DNA of 64,000 nt from Rohdeia mirabilis (GTDB lineage Bacteria > Planctomycetota > UBA1135 > GCA-002686595): positions 930,001 to 994,000 of the forward strand of contig CP036290.1 in NCBI GenBank assembly GCA_007750655.1. The letters run 5' to 3'. The translations under genes and the position numbers were made by a program. Position 1 is the first letter of the stretch. The number at the start of each line of letters is the position of its first letter. The notes under the pieces were generated by a model. That model did not search any database, was not told where the DNA came from, and was given only the letters and a program-made list of their open reading frames with translations. This document shows, in pieces, positions 52,285-60,983 of this stretch.

Positions 52285-53118
52285 ATGCCCACCCTCGCCG
52301 ACCTCAGTGAACCCGAGTCCTTCGCCCACGGGCGGGTCACCTGGCGCAGCGGCGCCGGCGTGTGCCTGCTGACGCTCACGAACCCGCCGGCGAACGGCTA
52401 TTCGTACGAGATGATGCGCGACCTCGACGAGGCCGTGCTCCGCGCTCGGATGGACACCGCCGTCGAGGTGATCGTGTTGGCCGGCGCGAGCGAGAAGTTC
52501 TTCTGCGCCGGCGCCGACATCGGAATGCTCGATCGGCTCGATCCGGACTTCAAGTACGCCTTCTGCCTGCACGCCAACGAGACGCTGCTGCGCCTCGAGC
52601 ACACGCCCAAGCTCGTCGTCGCGGCGCTCGGTGGACACTGCGTCGGCGGTGGACTCGAAGTGGCGATGGCTGCCGACCTGCGCTGGGCCCGTGCCGACTC
52701 CGGCAAGTGCGGCCTGCCCGAGGTCGCGCTCGGCGTGCTGCCCGGCACGGGCGGTACCCAGCGCCTGTCGCGCATCGTCGGCAAGTCGCGTTCGATCGCG
52801 ATGATGGCCAGCGGCGAGCTGGTCGGCTACGCGCGCGCCCAGGAGCTCGGCCTGGTCGACGAAGTCATCGCCGCGGACGACGACGCCTCGTTCCTGGACG
52901 CCGTGCTCGATCGGATCGGCGCGTTCCTGCGACCCGGTCACTCGTCCACGAGCGTCGGCCTGATCAAGCGTGCGGTGCAGACCGGGTGGGAGCTGCCGCT
53001 CGAAGCCGGACTCGCCCTGGAACGCGAGCTCCAGGCTCGTCTGTTCGCCAGCGACGACGCGAAGGAAGGACTCGCCGCCTTCGTCGAGAAGCGTCCGGCC
53101 CGTTTCGAGGGGAAGTGA
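52285..53118 (+). CDS. Enoyl-CoA hydratase/isomerase family protein
   Basis: A 277-residue crotonase-fold enzyme. The oxyanion-hole segments KFFCAGADI and GHCVGGGLEVAMAADLRWA are present, then LPEVALGVLPGTGGTQRL with the two positions of the catalytic acids: Glu in PEVxLG and Gly-Thr-Gly in the second. In mitochondrial-type hydratases these are Glu144 and Glu164; the second Glu is replaced, as in many isomerases or hydratase-like enzymes. The reaction on an acyl-CoA (hydration, isomerisation or hydrolysis) cannot be fixed. It starts a run with a dehydrogenase (53123) and a 3-hydroxyacyl-CoA dehydrogenase (54276), which suggests an acyl-CoA oxidation or short-chain acid pathway. Confidence 0.8.
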   Translation: MPTLADLSEPESFAHGRVTWRSGAGVCLLTLTNPPANGYSYEMMRDLDEAVLRARMDTAVEVIVLAGASEKFFCAGADIGMLDRLDPDFKYAFCLHANETLLRLEHTPKLVVAALGGHCVGGGLEVAMAADLRWARADSGKCGLPEVALGVLPGTGGTQRLSRIVGKSRSIAMMASGELVGYARAQELGLVDEVIAADDDASFLDAVLDRIGAFLRPGHSSTSVGLIKRAVQTGWELPLEAGLALERELQARLFASDDAKEGLAAFVEKRPARFEGK

Positions 53119-53122
53119 CGCG

Positions 53123-54175
53123 ATGAAGGCCCTGCGCATCCACGCCCATGGCGGCCCCGAGGTCCTGCGTTGGGAGGACGTCGACCGCCCGACGCCCGGC
53201 CCCGGCCAAGTCCTCGTCCGCGTCCTCGCCGCTTCGATCAACCACCTCGACGTCTGGGTGCGCCGCGGCATGCCCGGCTTCCCCGTGCCGTTCCCGCGCG
53301 TCCTCGGCTGCGACGGCACCGGCGAGGTCGTCGAGGTCGGCGCCGGAGTGACCGCCTGGTCACCGGGTCGCAAGGTCGTGCTCGAACCCGGCTACGTCGG
53401 CTCGCGCACCGACCCGGAGGAAGCGGCCGAAGCGCGCGTCGGGGGCTTCGACCACCTGCTCGCCGACTACGAGATCCGCGGCGAGCACTCGGACGGCTTC
53501 GACGCCCAGTACGTGGTGCTCGACGAGCGCTATCTGTGCCCGCTGCCCGACGGGCTCGATCCGATCCAGGCCGCGGCCGTTCCGCTCGCGTTCCTCACCG
53601 CGTGGGGGATGGTCGAGCGCGCCGAGGTGCAGCCCCAGGAGTCGGTCCTCGTGATCGGCGGAGCCAGCGGCGTCGGCTCGGCCGCCATCCAGATCGCGCG
53701 CCACATGGGCGCCTACGTGATCGCCACGGCCGGCTCCGAGGCGAAGCGCGAACTGTGCGCGGAACTCGGCGCGGACGAGGTGCTCGACCACGGCGACGCG
53801 AACTGGCCCAAACAGGTGAAGGCCGTCACGGAGGGCGCCGGCTGCGACGTGGTGATCGAACACGTGGGTCCGGCCACGTGGACCGGTTCGATGCGCAGCC
53901 TCGCGCGTCTCGGTCGCCTCGTCACCTGCGGCGGCACGACCGGTCCCGAGGTGTCGATCACGCTGCCGCACCTGTTCATCAAGAACCAGTCGGTGCTCGG
54001 CTCGACGATGGGGCCGGCCAGCGCGCTGCCGACGATCCTCGATCGTGTGGCGCGCGGCATCTATCGCCCCGTGCTCGACCGTGCACTGCCGATGTCCGAG
54101 GCCGCCGACGCCCACCGCCTGCTCGAGGACCGCGCCGTCGCCGGCAAGATCGTCCTCGTCCCCGACGCCGACTGA
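53123..54175 (+). CDS. Medium-chain dehydrogenase/quinone-reductase family protein
   Basis: A 350-residue medium-chain dehydrogenase. The GroES-like half has QVLVRVLAASINHLDVWVRRGMPG and VLGCDGTGEVVEVGAGV. The Rossmann half has VLVIGGASGVGSAAIQIARHMGAYVIATAGSEAK, with GGASGVGSAA as the NAD(P) loop. Zinc ligands are partly kept (Cys in LGCDGTG) but the structural-zinc cysteines are missing, so it could be a quinone- or enoyl-reductase-type member. The ATG lies four bases after the hydratase stop, with GGGGAAG upstream, so the two genes are in one operon. A substrate related to acyl-CoA or alcohol oxidation is inferred only from context. Confidence 0.75.
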   Translation: MKALRIHAHGGPEVLRWEDVDRPTPGPGQVLVRVLAASINHLDVWVRRGMPGFPVPFPRVLGCDGTGEVVEVGAGVTAWSPGRKVVLEPGYVGSRTDPEEAAEARVGGFDHLLADYEIRGEHSDGFDAQYVVLDERYLCPLPDGLDPIQAAAVPLAFLTAWGMVERAEVQPQESVLVIGGASGVGSAAIQIARHMGAYVIATAGSEAKRELCAELGADEVLDHGDANWPKQVKAVTEGAGCDVVIEHVGPATWTGSMRSLARLGRLVTCGGTTGPEVSITLPHLFIKNQSVLGSTMGPASALPTILDRVARGIYRPVLDRALPMSEAADAHRLLEDRAVAGKIVLVPDAD

Positions 54176-54275
54176 CGCGTTCGCACGTCCGATCGGGCGA
54201 GCACGTCACTTCCAGACAGCACGCCAACTGCAATCGATCGCGCCGCGAACGACGGCGCCCAGCCACCCGCGCACC

Positions 54276-55139
54276 ATGAACCACATCGACACGATCGACA
54301 CCGCCATCGTCCTCGGAGCCGGAACCATGGGCGCCGGGATCGCTCAGGTCCTGGCCATGTCCGGGATCGAAGCCCGCCTGGTCGACGTGAACGCGGACGC
54401 GCTCGAGCGGGCCCAGGGCCGGATCCGCGCCGCGCTCGACAAGGGCGTCGAGAAGGGCAAGGTCACCCAGGTCGCGCGCGACGAGGCCCTAGGTCTGTTG
54501 CACGTGCGCACCGACCTCGCGGAGGCCTGCCACGGCGCCAACGCGCTGATCGAGGCAGTTCCCGAGCGGATGGAGCTGAAGACGAAGCTCCTCGCGCTCG
54601 CCGCCGAGCACCTGCCGTCCTCCGCGCTGATCGCTTCGAACACGTCGTCCCTGTCGCTGACCGCGATCGCCGACGCGGTGCCGCACCCCGAGCGCGTCAC
54701 CGGCATGCATTTCTTCAACCCGGTGCACCTGATGAAGCTGGTCGAGGTGGTGCGCGCCGATCAGAGCTCCGACGCGGCGGTCGAGGCCACCACGGCGCTC
54801 GCGATCCGTCTGGGCAAGGACCCGATCGTGGTGAAGGACCGCCCCGGTTTCGCCTCGTCGCGCCTCGGCATCGCCATCGGGATGGAGGCCATCCGCATGG
54901 TCGAGGAGGAGGTCGCGAGCCCTGAGGACATCGACAAGGCCATGACCCTGGGCTACGGGTTCCCGATGGGACCGCTGCGGCTGACGGACCTGGTCGGGCT
55001 CGACGTGCGCCTCTCGATCGCCCAGTACCTGACGGAAAGGCTGGGTCCGCGCTTCCAGCCGCCGCAGCTGCTCGCGAACATGGTCGCCCGCGGAGAGCTG
55101 GGCAAGAAGAGCGGCAAAGGCTTCTACAGCTACGACTGA
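54276..55139 (+). CDS. 3-hydroxyacyl-CoA dehydrogenase (3-hydroxybutyryl-CoA type)
   Basis: A 287-residue single-function dehydrogenase. The NAD loop is VLGAGTMGAGIAQVLA. The catalytic segment is VTGMHFFNPVHLMKLVEVV, with His in HFFNPV as the general base and Asn nearby. The C-terminal domain has KDRPGFASSRLGIAIGMEAIRMVEEEV, and the family end GKKSGKGFYSYD is intact. The length and features fit 3-hydroxybutyryl-CoA dehydrogenase (Hbd/PaaH). It oxidises 3-hydroxyacyl-CoA to 3-ketoacyl-CoA, the step after the hydratase encoded two genes upstream. It has a 100-base upstream gap, so it may or may not share their transcript. No thiolase is visible. Confidence 0.85.
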   Translation: MNHIDTIDTAIVLGAGTMGAGIAQVLAMSGIEARLVDVNADALERAQGRIRAALDKGVEKGKVTQVARDEALGLLHVRTDLAEACHGANALIEAVPERMELKTKLLALAAEHLPSSALIASNTSSLSLTAIADAVPHPERVTGMHFFNPVHLMKLVEVVRADQSSDAAVEATTALAIRLGKDPIVVKDRPGFASSRLGIAIGMEAIRMVEEEVASPEDIDKAMTLGYGFPMGPLRLTDLVGLDVRLSIAQYLTERLGPRFQPPQLLANMVARGELGKKSGKGFYSYD

Positions 55140-55287
55140 GTGACGCAGTGGGGGCGGAGGGCGACGCCGAGCGCCCCCGTCACCTCGCCGCCCGCGCCGG
55201 CGTCCGCAGCGGCTCCCGCTCCGCGCCGACCTCGATCCGATTCCACCGCCCGCCGGGCCCGCTCGCGGCCCTGAACGCACGACACCG

Positions 55288-56055
55288 ATGAACGAACAGA
55301 CCGAAGACCGCTGGGACGTCCAACTCGAAGATGCCGCACCCCCGAAGCGCGGCGTGCCGATCTGGGTCTGGGGCTGTGGTGGCGGCTGCCTCTTCATGCT
55401 CGTCGCCGCGATCGTCTTCACGATGTGGTTCGGCAACAAGCTGATGAACATGTTCGGTCCCGAGGCGGCCTGGCCCGTGATCGCCGAGGTCATGCCGTAC
55501 GCCGAGGACGGCGCGACCGAGGAAGAACTCGTCGCGGCGCGCCCGCCGGGCTACCAACCCGTGCTCTTCCCGATCTCCCAGCTGGCGGACATGGTCGGTG
55601 CCGAGGGAGAAGACATCTCGGCCGGCGGCGGTGTCTCGCTCGACTCGCTCGTCTTCCTGAGCCCCGGCGAGGACCCGAGCCAACCGGCCGGTACCGGGCT
55701 CGCGACGATGATCTTCGTCTTCGACGGGCTCGTCGAGGGCGACCCGCTCGACTGGATCGTCTCGGAGTTCAAACTCGAGGAGAACGACACGGCGACAGCG
55801 AGCAGCCGCGGACGCGCCCGCGCGAGTTTCCAGGGCCGCGAGGTGGACACGTTCCACATGCGCGTCGAACCGGATGGCAACAACAAGATGATGCTCCCGG
55901 GCGGCGGCGATCCGCAGGGGCTCCTGTTCGTCGACGCGACCGGTGATCGGACGCGCACGGTCGTCATCACCTGCGTCGCCACCGGCGAAGTGGACGCGAC
56001 GCTCGAAGGTCTCTCCGAGCAGCTCTTCCCCTTCCGCGTCTGGGACGGCAAGTGA
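55288..56055 (+). CDS. Single-pass anchored protein, unknown function
   Basis: A 255-residue protein. A 20-residue charged N-terminus precedes one membrane helix (about 24-46) that begins WVWGCGGGCLFMLV. The rest is predicted outside or periplasmic with Asp/Glu/Gly-rich beta strands (LFPISQLADMVGAEGEDISAG, FVDATGDRTRTVVITCVATGEVDATLEGLSEQLFPF). A stretch at 110-140 (PGEDPSQPAGTGLATMIFVFDG) is Gly-rich. No catalytic motif. A GTGA overlap (56052-56055) couples it to the next gene, which also has one N-terminal helix and a similarly acidic beta-rich domain. The pair may work together; nothing identifies the task. Confidence 0.6.
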   Translation: MNEQTEDRWDVQLEDAAPPKRGVPIWVWGCGGGCLFMLVAAIVFTMWFGNKLMNMFGPEAAWPVIAEVMPYAEDGATEEELVAARPPGYQPVLFPISQLADMVGAEGEDISAGGGVSLDSLVFLSPGEDPSQPAGTGLATMIFVFDGLVEGDPLDWIVSEFKLEENDTATASSRGRARASFQGREVDTFHMRVEPDGNNKMMLPGGGDPQGLLFVDATGDRTRTVVITCVATGEVDATLEGLSEQLFPFRVWDGK

Positions 56056-56792
56056 GCGCCGACAGCGGCGCACAGGGCTCGGCGGCGGAACCTGTATCCA
56101 CGGGTCCGCCGGCCCAGCCCGAGCCCGAGGGCCTCTTCACGGCTCTGTTCGTGATCATCGGGCTGGTCGTCGTCGTCGGGGCCGCGATCGCCGTGTTCGG
56201 TCTGCGCGTCCAGAACATGGACGTCATGGCGCTGTACGACGACGCGTTCCCGGGCGACGAGCCGATTCCGCTGGGACTCGAACTCGTCGACGGGACCGCG
56301 CTCGCCGGCGCACAGCGTTGGATCGTGCTGCGCCGGCCGACCGCGGACGCGAGCGAGGATCCGACGCCCGAGCTCCCGATCCGCGTCGCGCTCGGGCGCA
56401 TGGGGGACGCCTTGCCCGCGCGGCGACTCTTCGCTCCGGTCGCGGCGAACCTCCCGCGCGATCTCTCCAAGGACCTCGAGAAGTGGGCGAAGGAGCCCTA
56501 CCGCTTCGAGGCCGTCACGCGCCGCGGAACGGTGGTCTTCGACGGTTTCGAGACCGACTACCTGGTCATGCGCACGTTCGAGGACGACGGCACGTTCTTC
56601 GATCGCGTGCGGGTGGACCTGACCGTGGGCAACACAGGTGGCGTGCTCGATGCGGAGTGGGCGCGCGACCACGACGGCGCCGAGGTCGGCGTTCTCGTTC
56701 CGCTGCTCGAGCGCATCGAGCTGCCCGCGGCCGATCCCGACGCGGCGCCGGTGCTGCCGGTCATGGGCGGCACCGAGGCGACCGGTTCCTGA
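56052..56792 (+). CDS. Single-pass anchored protein, unknown function
   Basis: A 246-residue protein. A Pro/Gln/Ala-rich N-terminal tail is followed by one membrane helix (about 29-51, ALFVIIGLVVVVGAAIAVFGL) and a soluble domain (RVQNMDVMALYDDAFPGDEPIPLGLELVDG... MVDFDGFETDYLVMRTFEDDGTFFDRVRVDLTVG). The GTG start overlaps the stop of the preceding gene by four bases. Both proteins of the pair share an anchor-then-acidic-domain layout, though I could not align their domains with certainty. The glcF gene converges from the other strand 58 bases after its stop. Confidence 0.6.
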   Translation: MSADSGAQGSAAEPVSTGPPAQPEPEGLFTALFVIIGLVVVVGAAIAVFGLRVQNMDVMALYDDAFPGDEPIPLGLELVDGTALAGAQRWIVLRRPTADASEDPTPELPIRVALGRMGDALPARRLFAPVAANLPRDLSKDLEKWAKEPYRFEAVTRRGTVVFDGFETDYLVMRTFEDDGTFFDRVRVDLTVGNTGGVLDAEWARDHDGAEVGVLVPLLERIELPAADPDAAPVLPVMGGTEATGS

Positions 56793-56850
56793 GCAGGCGG
56801 GTTCCGAAGCAGCCGGTCCGCGGCGACCTTCGACGCGCGCCGCGTCCGGC

Positions 56851-58215
56851 TCACTCGGTCGTGCGCCCGTCGTAGGCGCGCGCTACCAACTCGGCCACGT
56901 GCACGACGCGCACGTCGAGGCCGCGACGCTCGATGCCCGCCTGCCACTGGAGGTGACAGCCGGGGTTCGCGGTCACGAGCGTGCGCGCGCCGCTGCGTTC
57001 CAGGGCGTCGAGCTTGGGCTCGAGCACCGCGGCCGAGTCCGCCGGGCGCAGGACCGAGTAGATCCCGGCCGAACCGCAGCAGCCCTCGCTGTTCTCGAGC
57101 GGCACGAGCTCGAGACCGGGCAGCGCCGCCAGCACGTCGCGCGGTGGCGTCCGGATCTGTTGGGCGTGGCAGAGGTGGCACGGATCGTCGTAGGCGAACG
57201 GACCCTTCCACGCGCCCTCGATCGAGCGCTCGGGCGGCCGACGGCGCAGGCGCGGCGCGGCGAACTCGGTGAAGTCGTACACGCGCGCCGCCAACTCCTC
57301 GGCGGCGGCGCGATCGGGATCGTCCGGGTCGAACAAGTGGTGCAGCTCCTTGAGGTGGGCGCTGCACCCGGCGCTGTTGACCACGAGCGGTAGCGGGTCC
57401 GAGCCGTCCCGTTCCGTCGCGCGCGCCGCCGCGAGCATGCGGCGGGCGAGCGTGCGCGCTCCGTCGAGGTCGCCGTTGTGGGCGTGCAGACTGCCGCAGC
57501 AGGTCACGCCGGCGAGCGGACGCGACTCGTAGCCGAGCCCGGCCAGGCTGCGGCCCGTCGCGCGGTTCACGCGTCCGAACAGAACGGGCATGACGCAGCC
57601 CTCGAGCACGTCCACCGCGCCGCGCGCCGCGCCGTCGGCGGGCGTGCTCGGTTCGAGTCGCCGTCGCGCGCGCCCCTTCGGCACGCGCGGGGACGTCGGA
57701 ACGACGCTGCCCGCGCGCGCGAGCAGCCAGCGCCCGATCCGCTCGACGCCCGTGATCTGGACCGCACGCAGCGCCGCGCCGGCGAGGTCGAGCACCCGAC
57801 GCCGTGGCAGCACGAACCGGAACCCGATCCATCGCAGCGCGCGCGCCAACGGTGGCCGCGGCATCTGTTCGGTCAGGCCCGAGCGCGCGTGCTCCATCAG
57901 CGCACCGAACTCCACGCCCGCCGGACAGGCCGTCTCGCAGTGGCGGCACAACAGGCAGAAGTCCATCTCGTCCGCGTACTCGGCGTCGGGTTCGAGGTCG
58001 CCCTCCGCCACGCTGCGCATCAGGTGGATGCGGCCGCGCGGACTCGACGACTCGACGCCGGTCAACTGGTACGTCGGACAGCTCGTGAGGCACAAGCCGC
58101 AGTGGATGCATTCGAGCGTCTTCGTGTACTCGACGAGACTCGCGAGGTCGAAACCGCGCGTGCTGCCACCGGTCCTCGGTGCATCGGCCGCGGTGTGGTT
58201 CGGGTGCCCGCTCAC
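56851..58215 (-). CDS. glcF: Glycolate dehydrogenase iron-sulfur subunit
   Basis: A 454-residue protein with two N-terminal 4Fe-4S clusters: CIHCGLCLTSCPTY and CLLCRHCETACPAGVEFG. Two cysteine-rich CCG domains follow (TCCGSLHAHNGDL with SAGCSAHLKEL; DDPCHLCHAQQIRTPP with EGCCGSAGIYSVL and NPGCHLQWQAG). This is the GlcF layout. The complex with GlcD and GlcE oxidises glycolate, or D-lactate in related complexes, to glyoxylate at the membrane and passes electrons to the quinone pool. The GTG start overlaps the GlcE stop (GTGA, 58212-58215). The gene order is D-E-F on the minus strand. Confidence 0.9.
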   Translation of the reverse strand: MSGHPNHTAADAPRTGGSTRGFDLASLVEYTKTLECIHCGLCLTSCPTYQLTGVESSSPRGRIHLMRSVAEGDLEPDAEYADEMDFCLLCRHCETACPAGVEFGALMEHARSGLTEQMPRPPLARALRWIGFRFVLPRRRVLDLAGAALRAVQITGVERIGRWLLARAGSVVPTSPRVPKGRARRRLEPSTPADGAARGAVDVLEGCVMPVLFGRVNRATGRSLAGLGYESRPLAGVTCCGSLHAHNGDLDGARTLARRMLAAARATERDGSDPLPLVVNSAGCSAHLKELHHLFDPDDPDRAAAEELAARVYDFTEFAAPRLRRRPPERSIEGAWKGPFAYDDPCHLCHAQQIRTPPRDVLAALPGLELVPLENSEGCCGSAGIYSVLRPADSAAVLEPKLDALERSGARTLVTANPGCHLQWQAGIERRGLDVRVVHVAELVARAYDGRTTE

Positions 58216-59453
58216 GACGGTCCGAGCTCCGGGTGCAGTCGCGGCGTCGCCAGCGTGTCGGTCGGATCGAAGGCGCGCCGCAGCCGCTCCATCAGGGCCA
58301 GGCCGGCGGGCGGTCCGGCCGCCTCGACGAGTTCGCGGCGCACCTCGGCGTCGAGTCCGCACCAGCGGGACGTTGCACCGGCGGCTCTCAGCGCGCGCGC
58401 CAGCGTGTGGGCTCCGGCACGGCCCGGCGTGTGCGCGAATCGGACCCAACCCAGTCCGAGCGCCGGGTGCAGCTCGACCGACAGCTTCGCGTCGCGCACC
58501 TCGTTCCGCACGGCGGCGAGCGCGGCACCGAAACGACTCGGCAGCGCGTCGATCTCGAGCTGCGGCCAGCGCCCGCCCAGCCGCCGCGACTCGCGAAGTT
58601 CGTCGGCGACGCGTTTCGCGCCCGCGTCGCGCAGCACGTGCACGGGGCCCAGGACGTCGTGCGCGCGCGCCAGCGAGCGTTCCACGACCGCGGCCCGTCC
58701 CTCGATGTCGACCGTGAGCCACGGGCGCTCGGGGTCGCCGTCGATGCGCAGGGCGCGCAGACTCGCGTGCAGCGCTGCGGCGAGCGCACGCGCGAGTTCG
58801 AGTCCTTCGTCGACCGATGCGAGACGCCGTCGCACGAGGACGCGCTCGTCCGCCGCGGACGCCAGTCGGATCGAGACCTCGAGCACCACGCCCAGCGAAC
58901 CGTGCGCGCCGACGACCAGCCGTTGCAGGTCGTAGCCGGCCACGTCCTTCACCAACGCGCCGCCGCTGCGCACGACGCGTCCGTCGGTCCGCGCGAGGCG
59001 CACACCGAGCACGCGATCGCGCACCGGACCGTGGCGCAGTCGATCGGCACCGCTCGGAGCGGCGGAGACGACGCCACCGAGCGTCGCGCGGTCCTCGTGC
59101 GGCACCTCCGGCGAAAAGTGGTGCCCGTGCGCGGCGACGGTCTCGCGCAGGACGCGCAGGCTCGTTCCGGCGCGCGCGGTCAGCACGCCCTCGGCCGGTT
59201 CGTAGGCGACGATCCCGGTCAGGCGGCGCGTCGAGAGCGCGAGGTCGACGCGCGTCGGGATCAAGGCGTGGTCGAGCTTGGTGCCGTTCCCGATCGGCAG
59301 GACCGCGAGTCCGTCCGCGCGGGCCGCGTCGAGCAGCGCCAACACCTCGGACTCGCTGCGCGGACTCGCGATCGGCACGTTCGGCCCGCCCCAGTGGGAG
59401 AGTCGGCCGACGCGGTCGCCGAGCAGTTCGTCGATGCGGGTGGAGAGGGGCAT
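58212..59453 (-). CDS. glcE: Glycolate dehydrogenase FAD-binding subunit GlcE
   Basis: A 413-residue FAD-binding PCMH-type protein. The N-terminal signature is LPIGNGTKLDHALIPTRVDLALSTRRLTGIVAYEPAEGVLTARAGTSL, and the FAD-binding ATLGGVVSA, GPVRDRVLGVRLARTDGRVVRSGG and VKDVAGYDLQRLVVGAHGSLGVVLE segments follow, the last being diagnostic for GlcE. It is the second flavin-binding subunit of glycolate dehydrogenase. It starts eight bases after glcD and overlaps glcF by four bases. No C-terminal iron-sulfur motif is present, as expected. Substrate scope (glycolate or D-lactate) is shared with GlcD. Confidence 0.85.
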   Translation of the reverse strand: MPLSTRIDELLGDRVGRLSHWGGPNVPIASPRSESEVLALLDAARADGLAVLPIGNGTKLDHALIPTRVDLALSTRRLTGIVAYEPAEGVLTARAGTSLRVLRETVAAHGHHFSPEVPHEDRATLGGVVSAAPSGADRLRHGPVRDRVLGVRLARTDGRVVRSGGALVKDVAGYDLQRLVVGAHGSLGVVLEVSIRLASAADERVLVRRRLASVDEGLELARALAAALHASLRALRIDGDPERPWLTVDIEGRAAVVERSLARAHDVLGPVHVLRDAGAKRVADELRESRRLGGRWPQLEIDALPSRFGAALAAVRNEVRDAKLSVELHPALGLGWVRFAHTPGRAGAHTLARALRAAGATSRWCGLDAEVRRELVEAAGPPAGLALMERLRRAFDPTDTLATPRLHPELGPS

Positions 59454-59461
59454 CGCTGGCG

Positions 59462-60919
59462 TCAGGCCGAAGGGACGACGCGTTCGGTCGTGACCGCGTC
59501 CGCGTGGATCTCGCTGCAGCGCCGGATCGGCAGCAGCTTGTCGGGATTCAGGCGGCCGGAGGGATCCCAGGCGCGCCGCACGTCGCGCATCGCGTCCAGG
59601 TCGTCCTCGCCGAACAGCGCGCACATGTGGTCGCGCTTCTCGAGCCCGACGCCGTGCTCACCGGTGATCGAACCGCCCGCGGCGACGCAGGCCTCGAGGA
59701 TGCGCGTGCCGGCCAACAGGACGCGCCGCACTTCGTCGGGATCGCGACGGTCGTAGGAGATGTTCGGGTGCAGGTTGCCGTCGCCGGCGTGGAAGACGTT
59801 CGCGAGCTTCAGGTCGAGTTCGCGGCAGATCTCGGTCGCGAGGCGGACCAGTTCGCGCAGCTTGGTCCGCGGAACCACGGCGTCGGCCACGTACAGGTCC
59901 GGTGCGACGCGGCCCATGGCGCCGAACGCACCCTTGCGGCCGGCCCACAGGCGTTTGCGCTCGGCTGCGTCGGCGGCGCGGCGCACCTCGAACGCGCCGT
60001 TGCGCTCGGCGATCCGCACCAGGTCGGTGGCGATCGCTTCGACCTCCTCGTCGGTGCCCTCGACGTCGCAAAGCACCACGGCGCCCGCGTCCACCGGATA
60101 GCCGGCGGCGTAGACCGAGGCCTCGACCGCTTCGATCGTCAGGCGGTCGAGCACCTCGATCGCCGAGGGTTCGAGACGCTGCGCGATCAGGTCGCTGACC
60201 GCACCGCAGGCGGCGTCGAGATCGGTGAACAGCGCCAGCAGCGTTTCGACGCGCTCGGGCACGGGCACCAGCTTCACGACCACCTCGGTCACGATGCCGA
60301 ACGTGCCCTCCGAGCCGCAGAAGTTGCCGACCAGATCGAGTCCGACCGGGTCGTTCGAGTCGCGCACCAGGTCGAGCACCTCGCCGTCCGCGAGCACGAC
60401 CACGACGCCGAGCAGGTGGCGGGTCGTGTTGCCGTGGCGGAAGCAGTGGGGGCCGCCCGAGTTGTTGGCCACGTTGCCGCCGATCGTGCAGGCCTGCTGG
60501 CTCGACGGGTCGGGAGCGTAGAACAGGCCGTGCGCCGCCGCAGCGGTCGTGAGGTCCGCGTTGACGACGCCGGCCTGTACGCGCGCGCGTCGGTCGGCGG
60601 GCGCGAGCTCGAGGATCGACCGCATGCGCGCCGTGGAGACGACGACGCCGCCCGCGGCCGGCGTCGCACCGCCGGTGAGGCCCGTGCCCGAACCGCGCGC
60701 GGCGATCGGCACTCCGGCGGTGTGCAGCAGAGCCATCACGCGCGCCGTCTCGTCGGTGTCGCGCGGCAGGACGACGAGGTCCGGGGCCTGGGAGAAGAGC
60801 GGGAGACCGTCGGCCGCGTAGGTCGAGAGGCGCGCGTGCCCGCTCACGATTCCGCGCGCGCCGACGACCGCCTCGAGCGCTCGCAGCAGGGTCTCGTCGA
60901 TCGCGGAGGGGGCGGCCAT
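59462..60919 (-). CDS. glcD: Glycolate dehydrogenase catalytic subunit GlcD
   Basis: A 485-residue FAD-linked oxidase. The FAD pyrophosphate-binding loop is RGSGTGLTGGATPAAGGVVVST, with the ACTIGGNVANNSGGPHCFRHGNTTRHLLGVVVVLADG block. The C-terminal VFHAGDGNLHPN and SITGEHGVGLEKR segments carry the substrate and metal histidines of the D-lactate/glycolate oxidase family. It begins the glcDEF operon. A minus-strand CACAAT hexamer ends six bases before the ATG, and no ribosome binding site is seen. A second glcD-like D-lactate dehydrogenase identity is possible, but the following E and F genes favour glycolate. Confidence 0.9.
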   Translation of the reverse strand: MAAPSAIDETLLRALEAVVGARGIVSGHARLSTYAADGLPLFSQAPDLVVLPRDTDETARVMALLHTAGVPIAARGSGTGLTGGATPAAGGVVVSTARMRSILELAPADRRARVQAGVVNADLTTAAAAHGLFYAPDPSSQQACTIGGNVANNSGGPHCFRHGNTTRHLLGVVVVLADGEVLDLVRDSNDPVGLDLVGNFCGSEGTFGIVTEVVVKLVPVPERVETLLALFTDLDAACGAVSDLIAQRLEPSAIEVLDRLTIEAVEASVYAAGYPVDAGAVVLCDVEGTDEEVEAIATDLVRIAERNGAFEVRRAADAAERKRLWAGRKGAFGAMGRVAPDLYVADAVVPRTKLRELVRLATEICRELDLKLANVFHAGDGNLHPNISYDRRDPDEVRRVLLAGTRILEACVAAGGSITGEHGVGLEKRDHMCALFGEDDLDAMRDVRRAWDPSGRLNPDKLLPIRRCSEIHADAVTTERVVPSA

Positions 60920-60925
60920 CCGCCC

Positions 60926-60931
60926 ATTGTG
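60926..60931 (-). promoter_or_regulatory. Candidate -10 element of glcDEF
   Basis: CACAAT on the minus strand, six bases upstream of the glcD ATG. This would give a leaderless transcript. It is a weak match to TATAAT. Confidence 0.25.
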
Positions 60932-60983
60932 GCACCCGGTCGGTGGGTTGCCAGCGGGGGACGGCCGGCCTCCGCGGCGGGAA

